DNA of 64,000 nt. Source: Lunularia cruciata. Lineage: Eukaryota > Streptophyta > Marchantiopsida > Lunulariales > Lunulariaceae. Under the pieces are notes generated by a model. The model was not told the DNA's origin, did not search any database, and saw only the letters and a list, made by a program, of their open reading frames with translations. Location: contig OX419761.1 in NCBI GenBank assembly GCA_948567375.1, positions 30,568,501 through 30,632,500 on the forward strand, written 5' to 3'. Numbering within the stretch: the first letter of the stretch is position 1; each line of letters begins with the position of its first letter. Both the position numbers and the translations under genes were made by a program. Below are positions 45,601 through 58,567 of the stretch, piece after piece.

Positions 45601-46690
45601 GGTAGGTACTTCACCTCTACTAGGTGTAGATCCTCTACCACCACCTCTACCACATTGTCCTCCATGAACTAGAGCTCCTCTACTACCTGCCATAGTATCC
45701 CTACCACTCTGTAACTCTGAGTGTAGGTCAAAGCATCGGTCACTAGTGTGACCAAATTTGTGGCAATGCTCACACTTCCTTTGTTCTGGCTATGATGCAC
45801 CAGAGGTATCCGGTCTGCTGCCCTAAGTACAATCTCTCTTATGGTGAAGTCTACCACAAGTCCAACAAGCAACACCACTACTCATTGGCTGCTACTGACC
45901 TAAAAATGAAGGTAAGGGTCTAGCTCCATTAGGCGCTCCACTCGCTCCATAGGATCTAGGCTGTCCATGCTATCCTTGAAAACCAACTAGGTGTGGTGCA
46001 CTCTAGAAGAAGTCATAGCCGTGGATGAGGTCTCCTTACTAAATATAGATGTTACCACTCTTTCCTCCACCATGTTGAGCTCAATATGCTCAGCCAAACC
46101 AAAGACCACTGCCAAAGTAGGCAAAGTAGCCTATAACAACATAGCATCACGAACTCTACATCACAACTCCTTGTCTAGTATCCCATACCAAAATTGGACT
46201 GCCCAGGCATCAGTAACTCCCTAAGTGAAACTGATCAGCCGCCTCATACGAGTGTATGCCTTGTGTAAGCTCTTTCCAGCCTTTTGTTGGAACTCTTGAA
46301 AGCTCTTCAACTTGTTAGTCCACACTCCTTGGTAGTTCTGCCTCAAACACTAGAAGAACTCCACCATGGGGTTAAACCTTGGTACCACACCACCTCCTAC
46401 AATGGTACCTCCACTTGTAGTAGCACTATCTCCAACTAGTGCACCTCCACTAGCTCCACCAACACTACTCAAGCTAGAACTTGTAGGTATAACCAATCTA
46501 CTCTTGGCCACCAAACTTGAAGTGATAAAGACATAGTTTGAAGACCAATAATGTCTCCATAACTCAATCTCCTCCAAATGAGCTCTCTTGAACTCATGGT
46601 AGTCATCCATTGGCGGACCATCTAAATGCTGAAACAACCACTTCCATGCCATGAAGGGTGTAAACAAAGTCGGGTTCCGCATTTGCTGCA
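42651..46690 (-). pseudogene. Gag-protease region of the PHD-type Ty3 element
   Basis: Gag pieces: PFMAWKWLFQHLDG (about 46640), HLEEIELWRHYW, and a Ser/Gly linker (46350-46480). Then come FQQKAGKSLHKAYTRMRRL and an RVRDAMLL-type segment (about 46150-46310). Two zinc knuckles follow: C-WT-C-GRLH-H-KRD-C and C-EH-C-HKFG-H-TSDR-C, near 45870-45730. Downstream are a protease-like region and a conserved linker (QAMGFCTG, then LNYLTWIVSLGLAEQRRM near 43260-43300). It is broken by many stops; the larger open pieces are 46350-46682, 45330-45878 and 42943-43314. Confidence 0.65.
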
Positions 46691-46904
46691 GATCACACTA
46701 ACTATCAAACTCCTAGATGAAGTCATCCAACTCAATGGTACCCACTATACCAAAGTAATGCCTAGGCCCTTTGGAGGCCCCATAAATCTTGTCCATGTCC
46801 TACAACAACAGTGCAAACACACCAAGTGCACTCTTAATTGAATCAACTCCTATGTCAAACTCCAACTCATAGTCAATCTCCTCCCTCATTGGGACTTGAG
46901 AAAC

Positions 46905-46916
46905 AAGCTGATACCA
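46905..46916 (-). other. Possible primer-binding site, tRNA-Met type
   Basis: The minus strand reads TGGTATCAGCTTG, matching TGGTATCAG of the initiator-Met site for 9 bases. It sits 2 bp after a possible LTR end (GGCA). Confidence 0.4.
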
Positions 46917-46917
46917 A

Positions 46918-47264
46918 GTGCCACTCCAAGTAAACCCATTGCATACTGCAAGGCTAACGCTTTTGGAATCCCCAACAAACTCTGTCATGACAAAGTAACC
47001 ACAATTGCAACCACAAACCAAAACTGCAAACTACAACTACAAGTACCCCACCAAGTGGCAACACCACCAAGTGCAAACACCAACTAAGCACCACCAAGTG
47101 CCAATACCCATAGAACACCACCCATTAATGTAACTCTTATGAAGATAACTACACTAAGAGAAAGGGCAACATGTAACTTGCCATCACAGCACGCACTCTC
47201 ATAGTCTATAGATCATCATTTTTTGCCTCACCGGAGAGAAACAAAGATAGTCTGACTGGTCATC
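46918..47264. other. Unassigned sequence, possible 5' LTR piece of the PHD element
   Basis: Lies between the putative primer site and the second-layer 3' LTR. It contains imperfect short repeats around CACCAAGTG (47048-47110). No matching copy was found near 38.6-38.9 kb. Confidence 0.35.
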
Positions 47265-47689
47265 TATAACAGTATGGAGTTTAGCAACGTAGTTAGTAAG
47301 GCTAATGAAGAAGAAAATAAGCCAAATTAGCCTAAAATATTCCAAAAGTAGCTAGGAAGCTTCTTGGGAAGCTTCCCGACTAGTTAACTTGTGCTCCAAG
47401 TAGGTAGCTTCTAGAAGGAAGCTTTTAGAAGCTTCTAACTAGCTTAGCTTGCACGCCAAGTAGACAACTTCTAGAAGGAAGCTTCTTGAGAAGCTTCCTA
47501 GTTAACTTGGCTTGCACTCTAAGAAAGCGGCTCAAGGAAGCTTCTTGAGAAGCTTCTCAAGGGCCTTGTATGCTACCTATAAATACCAAAGCCAAAGCTC
47601 ATGCTAGGCATTCAGAGTTTTCCCTCATTCAAGTGTCCTAATGTGAGTTTCCATTCTCCTAATTCTCTCCTCGGTCTTGGTCTTTCACA
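47265..47689 (+). repeat. 3' LTR of the second-layer Ty3 element
   Basis: Matches 19046-19471, beginning TATAACAGTATGG and ending CTTTCACA, with TATA box TATAAATA at 47578-47585. The four-unit heat-shock-like site of the 5' LTR is altered here to GAAGCTTTTAGAAGCTTC. No primer site follows, as expected of a 3' LTR. Confidence 0.85.
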
Positions 47690-49364
47690 TCATCACTCCA
47701 GCCTCACTATCGAGAGCACACCAGAGCACCAACGCTCAAAAGTCAAGGCACCTCACACAAACATGTGCACAAATAGGAAGCAAAGAATGGAGGGGGTCCA
47801 ATCACAAGAAATCTAAATGAAAACTCTCCATCTCATAAAACAACACAAGATTGACTTTGTCACCATTTGGCATTTGACATAAGAGAAGTTTGTATCTAAG
47901 TTCTAAGCTATCAAGATCACCAAGAATGGGATCAAATTGCCTCTCCTAGCCAAAGCTACAAGTATATAGATAACAATGGCACAATCTTTAGGACAACAAG
48001 TGAGGGTGGACCAGTTGGCTAGGGCACCAGTCTAGGAACAAGAAATCTAAGAGTCAAACCCTGTTGCACACAATCTAGCAATATGGGCAGATTTTGCCAA
48101 CCAATGACCAAGATCTACTCTAAACTAGCTAGGCTTACGCCAACAATCTGGCTTGTTGGCCCTTCTGGCCCTTCTAGGCCTTCGTAGCCTCTCATAGCCC
48201 ACAGCCCTATGCCTAACATGGGTTTCTCCAAATCACAAATTCACAAGAATAGCTTCCCAACTCCACCTTTAATTTTATTTTCTAAGCCCAACTCATAACA
48301 AATTGGTCTTGCCTTCACCTCTTGAGCTCAAATCAAACCACTGCTAAAAAATTGCTTCTTCTTTGCTCAAAAATTGGCCAGCGCTTCTACACACCGTCTA
48401 CCTTACTGCCAAATCTGCATCAAGCAACAAGCCTCTGCACACCAAGGACAAATTGAACTTCAATCAAGCTATTAATGATCCACCAAGCTTGGAGATACCA
48501 CCAACACTCAAAGTTCCTATACTCGATTTCCCCTTGATTTCACTTCTCTAATGTAATCAAATTATTTACAACTCTCAAATCAACTCAACTCAGATCAGTA
48601 CTTGATCTATCACTCTATAAATTGCCAACAATTGGACACTAATTACAATCAAGACACACCCACTCTAGCTAAGAGAATCCAAGTGATGCTCTCTGGCCTC
48701 TATCCACCATAGCCAAAAATTTGAAGGCTCAACATCAGAGAAGTGAGCTCTCTAGAGCTGCACTTTGAAAGTATACCCCTGGACTTGAGCTAGGTCTGAA
48801 ACTCTAACCATCCCATTGATGGCACACTTGATGGTACAAAGTGATGGTGGGCCCCACCGTGAAGTCAATACCCAAACACAAAATCTAACCATCAAAAGTA
48901 GTGTTTGAGAAACTACTGAAATAACTCTAACTACTATCACTGCAACTACAGTGTCTGAGCAATCTAGATGTGACACTACAAATAGCGTGACAAAATGAAC
49001 CACTTGAGCTTGGGGAAGATGCTATGGGAAGAATACAACATCTTGAATCAAGGGAGATAGTTGGATCTTCTTTGGAAAACTTGCTAGGAAGAAGTTGGAG
49101 GCTTATCGGGCAAGACCAACTAGCACTTGAGGCATTAGACTTGGTATGCTGGTTAGCAAGAAGAATAGCAATAATTGCCATAGACTTTCTATTCTTCATG
49201 AACACCTCCTAGGCCTCAAAGTTCCTAGGGCCCATAAGGTCCATTAGGGTGGCACCAAGAATTCATGAGATGCCAAGACTCAAGCACTTCACTTTGGATG
49301 TGATAGCAATACGAGCAACCAGATGGGATGACTCTACGCTCAAAGAAGTTATCAAGAGAGTCCT
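47690..49364. other. Decayed repeat-derived DNA, no gene recognised
   Basis: Contains only short frames. It may be internal sequence of the outer element beyond the second-layer 3' LTR. A minus-strand open piece (49225-49638) runs into the next LTR and has no recognised domain. Confidence 0.4.
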
Positions 49365-50177
49365 TGTAATAGCTATAGCTAGACATATTATCTAGAGTTG
49401 AAAATTGGCTTGGTAACATTGGGAAGGATGTTATGTGTGATGGGCTAGGTAGATCAGATAGAGGTGTCACCAAAAGATTACTTCTAATAATAATAGGGCA
49501 AGAGCTAAGAAAGCACAATGGCAAGACTAATGCCAAAACTAGGAAGACTACTAATAGGGCAAGAACCAAAAATAGCTTGAATTTGTAATACCAAAAGGTA
49601 GACATATTATCTAGAGGTGGAAATTGGCTTTGCAACATCTAGAAGGATGTTATGCATCATGGGCTAGGTAGTTCAGATAGAGGTGTCACCAAAAGAGGAC
49701 TTCTACTAATAGGGTAGGAGCCAAAAATAGCATGGAAACTTCAAAGCCAATTTCAAAGGCCTAAACAGATGAATTAGGCCTAAAAAATGTGCAGATTCCC
49801 CCCTCAACAAAGGAAAAGTTGGCCTCCCCTCCCTCCAAGTTTGTCTCATCAAGAGCTTTCCAATGGTAACTCACCCGTGCAATTTGGAGATTCTTATAGG
49901 AAGATTCCCTACAAATTCCTTCCGGTCAAAGATGGTTTGACCAACCAGATAGGATCACAACCAACATGTCACCCATGCATACAACCAATCTAAGGGCAAA
50001 GCTTGCTTATAGGTCACCAATCCATGTATCTGATCCAAGGGTGGATCTTCCTTTGGAGGAGTCCCCTTTGCTATATAATATAGTCAAGGTGCGACTTTGG
50101 GGCATTGGAGATTGAGTGTTAGATTGTGTGTTTCTACTTTTGCATTTCTCTTTAGGTCTCCTATCCTCAAAAGATCA
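49365..50177 (+). repeat. LTR copy, family of 50866-57474, opposite orientation
   Basis: Starts TGTAATAGC and ends near CTCCTATCCTC...GATCA. It is the reverse complement, with divergence, of the LTRs at 50866-51600 and 56713-57474. Shared blocks include GATGGTTTGACCAACCAGAT and AAGGTG after TATATAAT-type promoter sequence (about 50074-50092). It has an internal tandem repeat of about 200 bp. No primer site follows, so it is probably a solo or truncated LTR. Confidence 0.65.
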
Positions 50178-50865
50178 TAGCCTAAAGTGGCAAAAAACAA
50201 ATATATTACAGTCCCATAGGAATCCCAAGAGTTCTAAGAATGGCTCAAGTTTGGTAATTCCACCATACCATGGGTCAAGTTTTAATCCCTTTGTTGTCAC
50301 CACCCAACCATTGTTTGTTGTCATTTTTGAGCTTCAATCATTCTTAATGTCCACAAGGTGGAGGAAGCCGCCCAAGCACAAAATTAACCTTCTAATACTA
50401 TAACCTTCTAATGCTATAGGTGATTGTCGAAACAAAGCAATTCTCCATGTTATAGACTTGGGGAATTGAGTTTTGGGATCTCTTCAAAACTTGTTGTGTG
50501 TTAGTAGAGGGACTACTAGGAGGAAAGAGGGAAGACCTCCAATTAGATTGTTCCCAAGAGTTAACCCATGTAGTAGTAAATCTCCTATTCTTTTCCTTGA
50601 GGTACTTGGTGGACTATTTAAAATTGGTAAACCAAGGTCTTGACTAAATAAAACTGGTAAACCAAGGCATTGACCACACCTCTACCCTAGATGAGAGTAT
50701 GTGAAATCAAACCAGATCATTGACACCAAGATCACTTGGACACACCAAGACATGAGGTTGCAAGCAACATGCAATGGCACTATCAACATAGATCTTGCAT
50801 CCTAGACCATACCAATTAGTACCATAATACAAGAGTTAAGGACCATATTTGAGCAATTGATGAAA
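50178..50865. other. Spacer between LTRs, no gene recognised
   Basis: Decayed sequence with short frames only. Probably interior of an older element. Confidence 0.4.
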
Positions 50866-51600
50866 TGTAATCTTCCAAGGATAGGAGACTTCACAAGAAA
50901 TAGAGGAGAAAACACAAGCTTTGCACTCAATCTATGATACCCCACAAGAACACCTTGATTGTACTATATAGCAAGAGAGGCTTTCCCAAGGGAAGCTCCA
51001 TCCTTGGATCCAATACATGGATTGGTGACATGTCAGCAAGCTCCACCCTTAGATTAGTTGTAGGCATGGGTGATGTGTTGGTTCTGATCCTATCTTGTTG
51101 GTCAAACCATCTTTCATTGGAGGAATCTTTAGAGAATCTCCAAATCTTGTGGGTGAGGTACCATTGGAAAGCTCTTGATGAGAAAAGCTTAGGAGAAGGG
51201 GACAGGGATTGGATGTGGGTTGGGTGGAGGGGAATCTACACATTTTTGAGGCCTAATTTATCTATGAAGCCTTGAAAATTGGCTCTAAAGTTTCCAAACT
51301 ATTTTTGACTCCTACTTTATTAGTTAAAGTCCTCTTTTGGTGCCACATCTATCTGATCTACCTGCCCTATCATACATAACATCCTGTCAGATGTTACCGA
51401 GCCAATTTGCACCTTTGGATAATATGTCTAGCTTTTGGTATCACAAATTCAAGCTATTTTTGGCATTTGCCTAATTAGTAGAAGTACTCTTTTGGTGACA
51501 CCTATATCTGATCTACCTAGCCCATCATACGTAACATCCTTCCAGAAATCACCAAGCCAATTTTCACCTCTAGATGATGTATCTACTTCTTGGTATTACA
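50866..51600 (-). repeat. 3' LTR of the minus-strand Ty3 element
   Basis: Plus strand runs from TGTAATCTTCC to TTGGTATTACA. It contains an internal tandem duplication: TCTTTTGGTG...GCCAATTT blocks at about 51330-51430 and again 51488-51570. Confidence 0.8.
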
Positions 51601-51939
51601 AACCTTTTAAGACGTAACGTCCTCCTTGAAAAGTTGTTGCTCAAAAGATATCACTAACATCAATGAATGGATCAAGTTGGCTATTGGCTCTCATATTGCC
51701 TCATATAGTGGGTACCCTTTCCATGTATAAGATATTCCACATGTGGATGGCCAATACTCCGGATGCATTTTTGGAGAATGCATTTGACTTCATATTTCTT
51801 TGTGTCATCAATGATTGTTGGACAATGTCAAATTTCTTGTATGGAAGGAAAATGGCACAATTGGGGTGCATATCTACACAGTAAAGAAACATGGATTACT
51901 GGATGAATCTTCATGTGTAGTGGTAGCTCAAGGTGATAG

Positions 51940-54560
51940 GACACTATATCAATTTAACAAAGGGTGGGAAAAGGCCCAACAAAACAAGGTTTGAGCTTGC
52001 AAGGATCTACTAATGTGAGGTTGGTTGTTGATAAGTAGACTTGATCCCCAACATTTAACTCCATGTGCCAGAAATGTGCATTGGCATAATGTTTCTATCA
52101 ATTTGGGCAATCTACAACTTGTGTTTGGCATTCTCCATTTGTTGGATTTTGGAAAAAAAGTGTTGACAACATCCAGCTTGGTATCTACTAGGCGGATCTT
52201 CATCAAGCTCAAAGGTGTGATAAGATGCTCTCCATACATGAAGAAGAATATCGTGACCTATGTAGATGCATTCATTGAATTGTTATATGAAAATTCCACT
52301 AGTGGAAGTAAGGTGTCCCACCTTTCTTGCTCTTATAGGGTGAAGTCCCGGAGCATGTCCTCAAGAGTACAATTAGACCACTTTGATTGTCCATTGGTCT
52401 ATGGATAGTAGACTGTGGACATGGCCAATTTGGTTTTGAAGAAACCAAAGAGTGTTCTCCAAGACAAACGGGTGAATTGAGTGCCTCTATCCATGATGAG
52501 CACTCTAGATAGGCCATGGTGAGAAAAGACCGCATCTAAGTATAATTGAGCTAATTATGGAGCAGATACATCCTTGGTGGTAGGATGTACATGAATTATT
52601 GTGCTAAGTCAGTCAACAAAGATTATGATAGAGTCAAACTTTGAGGTGGTCTTGGGCAATTTGCAAACTAGATCCATGCTTACTAGTTCCCCAATGTTGT
52701 GTAGATGTATGAAGGAGTTGAAGGAGTCTTGTGGAAACTTGATTAGAAGATTTATTTTGTTGATAGAGTAGCAAGTTTTGAACATAATCCATCACATCAT
52801 TGCTCATCTTGGGCTAGTAGTAATGGTGTTTGGGTACATCCAAGGTCTTGTTACTCCAACATGACTTGCAATGGTAGAATCATGACATTCTGCTAGGGAG
52901 GTAGTTCTTATGGCTATGTCATCCGGGATCCGTAACTTGCCATCACAAAAAAGTGATTCTTTGGGTATTGGTGACACCTTTGGATGATCAAGCTCCTACA
53001 ATCAAAGAGCTAGTTTTTGAAGCAACAAGCAACCTTGGACAAAATTCAAGATTCATCTTGACCTCTATCACCAAATTGTTTGTCATAGGCATTTGAGTGA
53101 ATGCATTTGCAAGTTGTTTCTTGCCTTCCACATATGTGATTGTCATGTTGAACCTTTGTCTCCACTCTATACACCAAATCTATTGACAAGATAGATCTTT
53201 GTGTGTCTTGAGGTAGACTAAAAATTTGTGGTTGATCTCTATTAGAAATGCCTTCTTGCTAAGATAGTGTTTCCAATGCTTGGTTTCAAGGACAATGGCC
53301 AACTCTCCTTGTTTGGTGGTGTGGTAGTTGCATTCTACCAATAACAAATTTTGAGAGAAATATGCAATTAAGTGCCATCCGTCATGCTACTCTTGTTGTA
53401 GGATTGCTCATATTGTTACACTTGATGCATCTATACCCAACTTGATTGGACATTTTGGGTTGTACTATTTCAAGATTGGTGCATGCAATGATGTGTCTTC
53501 CACTTCCTAAAAGTCCATTTCTTGTGCGGTTCTTCACATTCACTTCTTCTCCTTTCCAAGTAGTGCCATTAGAGGCTGTGCAATCTTGGAGAAGTCCTTG
53601 ACAAATCAATGATAGAACCCCCTCAATCCCAAGAAACTCTTGAGTTGAGTCCGATCTTCTAGAACACTCCATTTTTGAATGATCTCTATTTTATCTATTA
53701 GCACTTGGATACCTTTTGCAATTACTCTATACCCCAATTAGTCTCCTTCAGACTTGCCAAACTCACACTTTGAGATTTTGGCACACAATTGATTTTGTCA
53801 TAGAATTTGGAGGACTTCTCATAGATGTTGCTTGTGATCCATCATGGTTCTACTATAGACAAGGATGTCATCTAGGAAAATGATAATAGATTTATCCAAG
53901 TATGGATAAAATATATCAGTTATCAAACTCATGAAAGTGGTTGGTGTGTTGGTGAGGCCAAACGGTATCACTAGGTACTCAAAGTGACCATACCTCATTC
54001 AAAAGGTACTTTTGTGAATGTCCTCTTCCGTAATCCGGATTTGATTGTAACCACTTTGCAGATCAAGTTTGGTGAAGTGTTTTGCCCCATTGAGTTGATC
54101 AAATAGGTTGTTCATGCAGGTAAGGGGTATTTTTTCTTCACCATTTTGTTGATTTAGGCCTTGATAATCAATGCACATGTGCATTATACCATCCTTTTTC
54201 TTCACAAACAAGAGAAAGAGCTCCATATGGTAATATGCCAGGTTGGATAAACCCTTTTTGCAGCATATCCTCAATTTAAGCCTTACACTCCTCCAACTCA
54301 TAAGGTGATAGATGATATGAGGCCTTACAAGGAGGTGTCTTCCCAAGAATTATCTCAATTTTATGGTCTACTCTCCTTTTTGGTGGTAATATTGAGGGTA
54401 GGTGATCTAGGAAGACATCTTGAAACTCATTGACCACATCTTTCAATTTCTCAAGAACTTGTCCATTGAGTTGTGCACTTTGGACTTCTCTTATTAGACC
54501 CATGCAACAAATAGCTATTGTTCTTATGACATAGAAAGGTAATTTTTGCATGAGTGCTCT
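51940..54560 (-). pseudogene. Pol (RT-RNase H-integrase) of the minus-strand Ty3 element
   Basis: RT: MHMCIDYQGLNQQN near 54170, CMNNLFDQLNGAKHFTKLDL, LQSGYNQIRI near 54040, and an intact FLDDILVYS box near 53860. The RT-RH linker (LKSFLG, FYHRFVKDFSKIAQPL) is near 53570-53650. RNase H fragments lie at about 53100-53400. Integrase is in broken frames at 52.0-52.6 kb: MDRGTQFTRL with one catalytic Asp, then NGQSKWSNCTLED where Lys replaces the catalytic Glu. Many stops. A protease-RT approach segment (DHLPSILPPKRRVDHKIEI) is at about 54400. Confidence 0.78.
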
Positions 54561-54760
54561 ATCTTTAATCCCAATGATCTTCTATTGGTAAGTTCTCACT
54601 ACTTTCTTCTTCCAATCAACCATGGGATTGTAGTGCTCGATCCACGACATACCTAAGATTGCACCATAACAAGCTAATTGTATTACTTGCTATTAAATTG
54701 CTTCCTAATAATCTCCTACAAAGAGTGCTACCTTTTTAGGTAACGACTCATCCTCTCTGT

Positions 54761-56000
54761 CTACCCATTAGGTAATTCTACTTCTTCATTTTCATCCTTC
54801 TCTAAATCCATCCCCAACCTTATTGCAACAGAGCAAGACAACAATTCTCTATTGCTCCAAGGTCCATCAATACTCTCACTTGAATGCCTTCTAGTACTCC
54901 ATTTACAACAATGAATTATGAGTTTGTCTTCCTCAATCTCTTTGAGGAAGACAAACTCATGATTGAGGAAACTCTGCATACTTGTTTTCTTCTTTCCTTG
55001 CTTCTTTCCTTCTCCATTGAGCCAATAAGGCCACAAGGTGTATTTACTAGTGATCTTTGTTTTTTGATGGGATATCCACATTCTCTTCTTCAATTTGTCT
55101 CTCCATGTTGTTCAAAGATTGCCTACATGTAGGCCTACGGCCTCTAGGAAAATGAGTACAAAAATTAATGGTTAGGTGCCCAACTTGACCGCAATTGTGA
55201 CAATGATGTTGATCTACTCAAGTCCCTTCTCCTCATAGGATTCCATCTCTCCTTCCCTTGATCCGTCCCTATTCTCCTTGTTTTAGAACCAAATGTTACA
55301 CAATTCCATAAGAATTGCTCCACCAAAGTGTTGTATTTTAGTCCAATAATGTGGAGTTAGAACTACCTTTTCACCTCCTCCATGCACCCTTGCTATTCTC
55401 TAAGCTTCAAAAACTATGTGAGGGTTTTATACGATTACTTCTTGGCAGACTTGCTCTTAATCCTTGTTTGAAATTGTCAAGAGTTTTTGCTGGACTCATG
55501 TTAGTTATTGCAACCTATAGATCAAGGAATACCTCTACCTAATTTTTTATATTGTTCTTCTACTTCAATCCCCATAGTAAGGTTTAGGCCATCTGCATAG
55601 GATCTATGGATTGGAAATTCTTCAACAACCCTTCTTGCATGGCCATCCAAGTGACCTCTGTTCCTTTTGCCAACATTGATCATTCCCAAGCATCATACCA
55701 TGTAAGGGCCTTATTGGTCAAGTACCCACATGAAAACTAGCCGGCGGAATGATTAGTGATCTCAGTTGTGAACAATCAAAAGTATAAATTCATTCTTGAA
55801 ATCCTATTTTCCACTACTCTTATGGAACATTGTCTCTTGTAAGGCTTGATATTGCATATCTTCTTCATCTGCAATAACAATGTGGCTTCATTGTTGGCCA
55901 GGTTTGGTGTTCTTGGCATGATTATTTCTCCAAGTACTTCAGCCATTGGTATTGGATTTTGAGATGATTCCCCTTCTAGCATTGTCTAATCATTCCTGAA
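54761..56000 (-). pseudogene. Gag and protease of the minus-strand Ty3 element
   Basis: A CCHC knuckle C-HN-C-GQVG-H-LTINF-C (one residue longer than usual) lies near 55165-55215. A protease-like segment (DGPWSNRELLSCSVAIRLG in one frame; LMDLGAIENC in another) is near 54830-54880, and gag fragments reach up to about 55982. An additional open piece at 56171-56482 (RVDLIFPFWRR at its start) is not recognised. Confidence 0.6.
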
Positions 56001-56700
56001 GGTATATTCTTGAATTTGCAATGCTTCTATGGTCATCTTGATCTCACAAAACTTGTTCAAAATTCACTACATTCCTTGCATCAAATCCTACAACTATAGA
56101 TCCATTATTCCTACACACAACAATTTCTTGATTGCTACTTCCTACTTCAATAGAGGGTTAATATGATCACTCAAGAGGAGGCACAGACTATTGGGACTAC
56201 CATTGGGACTTCAGAGGCTATCACTCGTTGATAATGTTCCTCACCAAAATTGCGGACTATGAAATCCCTAAACATTACTTTTGGTCTAACCACATAATGG
56301 ATTTCTACTTGAGTGTTGAAAGGGAGAGGATTTAGCACATTCAGATCCATCATAACAGATTGTAGATCATCAAATTCCACTCTCCATTGTAGATCATCAA
56401 AGGCAAAATCATCAGGTTTGGTGAATTCATCATTATATCCATGAACTCTCCTCCAAAATGGAAAAATGAGGTCCACTCTCACTTGTTCATGCTGGATAAC
56501 ATAATGTTGATGTGAAAAAGATTCAAGAATGGAAAGTAGGGTGCATGATACTTTCCTTCTGGAGCCTCCATCTCATCTTCTCTCTAACACACTCCTAATT
56601 TATCAATTGTACTATAGTTTTCTCTCCTCAAAATCACTCAATCTTAGTAGCCCATGTTCCTCCAAGAGGGGTGATCCACTCCCTTGGATTGAAATACCCA

Positions 56701-56711
56701 CTCTAATACCA
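56701..56711 (-). other. Primer-binding site (initiator tRNA-Met type, one change)
   Basis: Minus strand TGGTATTAGAG, two bases inside the 5' LTR border (56713). The standard site is TGGTATCAGAG. Confidence 0.75.
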
Positions 56712-56712
56712 T

Positions 56713-57474
56713 TGTAATCTTCCAAGGATATAACACCTTAAGAGAAATAGAGGAGGAAACACAAAGCTTTGCGCTCAATCTCTGATGCCCAAAAGGAGCA
56801 CCTTGATTGTATTATATAGCAAGGGGAACTTCTTCAAAGGAAGCTCCATCCTTGGATCAAATACATAGATTGGTGAGGTGTCAGCAAGCTCTACCCTTAG
56901 GTTAGTTGTAGGCATGGGTGACATGTTGGTTCTTATCCTATCTGGTTGGTCAAACCATCTTTGGTCAAAGAGAATCTTTAGAGAATCTTCCTATAGGAAT
57001 CTCCAAATCACTTGGATGAAGTATGGTTGGAAAGCTCTCAATGAGACAAGCTTGGGAGGATAGAATTCTAACCTTTCTTCTGTGGTGCAAGAGAGAGGTT
57101 GGAGGGGGAAGGATAGTTGCACATTTTCAAGGCCTAATTCATCCATTCAGGCCTCTAAAATTGGCATTGAAGTTTCCAAGCTATTTTTGACTCCCACCCT
57201 ATTAATAAAAGTCCTCTTTGGTGCCACCTCTATCTGATCTACCTAGCCTATCATACATATCCTTTTATGTTATCAAGCCAATTTTCACCTCTAGATAATA
57301 TGTCTAACTTTTGGTATCACAAATTCAAGCTATTTTTGGCTCTTGCCTAATTAGTAGAAGTACTCTTTTGGTGACACCTATATCTAATCTACCTAGCCCA
57401 TCATACATAACATCCTTCCAAATGTTACCAAGCCAATTTTCACCTTTAGATGATATGTCTAGTTTGTAGTATCA
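56713..57474 (-). repeat. 5' LTR of the minus-strand Ty3 element
   Basis: Matches 50866-51600, with TGTAATCTTCC at the primer-site border and GTAGTATCA at the outer end. The same internal duplicated block (CTCTTT(T)GGTG...GCCAATTTTCACCT) occurs twice. Confidence 0.8.
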
Positions 57475-58567
57475 TAGGAAAGGACCTATACCAATTTTGT
57501 TCTCACCTTGGAGTTTCCTATTGCAATATTGGAGAAGTGAGTGAGGCATTCCCAAACTCAGCCCTTCAAGTATATTTTGTCTTATGATGCACTATGCAAT
57601 TGCATGATCAAATGCTTGGACAAGAAGTGGGATGCAAATCTCAGCAACAAGGAAGAAGACTTCATTGATCTTAATAGCCCAAGAGTTATGGGTCACGTCT
57701 TGAAGTCCAAGAAGCATGTAGTTAAAGGCATGTATATGCCTTATCATGGGGATTGGGAGGTTTGGGTAAGAAACCCAATAATCTCCGTAGCTAGTTGTCT
57801 ATGAGGATTCTTGATATGTACTAAGATTAGATACAATTTCTCATGTAGCCATACGCTTGGAAAATCATGCAAAGTTGATGGTACCAACTGATAGCTTATT
57901 GTGTTGGCTATCCCTTAGCACATGGGGACCTATGCCTCCAACAACTAACCTCAAACACATGGATTCCACTAGGCTTCCTGCATCAATGGATGCTCTTCCA
58001 AGGAGCCTTAGGGAGCTATTGAAGGAGAGGTTGGACTTGGACATTCCATAAAGTTGTAGTCTCCAACACCCCTCTTATGCAAAGAAGCCACAATGTTGGG
58101 TACAGGTACAAACCCACCCTATTGGAGTATAGGAAATGATGGATATATTAGAAGCGTGCTAAGAATAGTGGTATGTTATTCAAGATCTAGTCATCTTTTG
58201 GGTAACCATATATTGCAAGGTCTTAGCCAAGCTATATCACCACCTAAGTTGTGGCAATATCAAAGGGAAGTGGTGTAGTCAACCCTTTCTAAGATGAGAT
58301 CAATAACCTCACCTTCATGTACCTCTTAGAATAGGCAAAAATGGCGGATTTTTATTTAGGTAGGACTTTGGAGTTAGCACACATGGATAGGTTTATCCAG
58401 ATATAGGATACCATCTTCAAGGACTACCAAGACCAAGATTGCATGAGCATCTACTATTGGATGAGGACCGAATTCTTCTCCTTTGCAAATAAAGGCAAGA
58501 AGAAGAAATAGGGTTCAGAAAAGGGCTTGCCTAGAGGGCAAGAACTTAGTAGAAGGCTCTGTTGTCA
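57475..58567 (+). other. Internal tail of the outer element, product not recognised
   Basis: Open stretch 57541-57804 (starts MRHSQTQPFKYILSYDAL; its frame is open but the family is unknown) and scattered later pieces lead directly into the outer 3' LTR. By position it is the 3' end of the outer Ty3 element, after pol. No purine tract is clear. Confidence 0.4.

Larger units (their letters stand above)
38939..46917 (-). mobile_element. Minus-strand Ty3 element with a PHD finger at the end of pol
   Basis: Gag (about 45.7-46.7 kb), zinc knuckles, protease-linker region, RT, RNase H, integrase and a PHD finger follow in order toward lower coordinates. A weak tRNA-Met-like primer site lies at 46905-46916, and a G-rich purine tract (AGCTAGGGGGGCAA on the minus strand, about 38939-38953) is at the other end, followed by TGTGGCAC as a possible 3' LTR start. 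I could not match two LTRs, so the outer limits are approximate. Heavily mutated. Confidence 0.7.
19046..47689 (+). mobile_element. Second layer: chromovirus-like Ty3 element, split by later insertions
   Basis: Flanked by direct 425/426-bp LTRs (19046-19471 and 47265-47689). It has an initiator tRNA-Met primer site and gag-PR-RT-RH-IN order at 19.7-23.6 kb. The integrase is cut at 23617 by the young element and resumes at 37342. Subtracting the inserted elements leaves roughly 6-7 kb, a normal size for such an element. Short direct matches at the outer edges are not a clean target duplication. Confidence 0.75.
50866..57474 (-). mobile_element. Minus-strand Ty3 element with 735/762-bp LTRs
   Basis: Direct LTRs at 50866-51600 (3') and 56713-57474 (5'). 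The primer site (minus strand TGGTATTAGAG, 56701-56711, one C-to-T change from the initiator-Met site) lies beside the 5' LTR. Gag, protease, RT, RNase H and integrase relics read toward lower coordinates. Flanks TGAAA and TAGGA do not form a clean target duplication. Confidence 0.82.
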
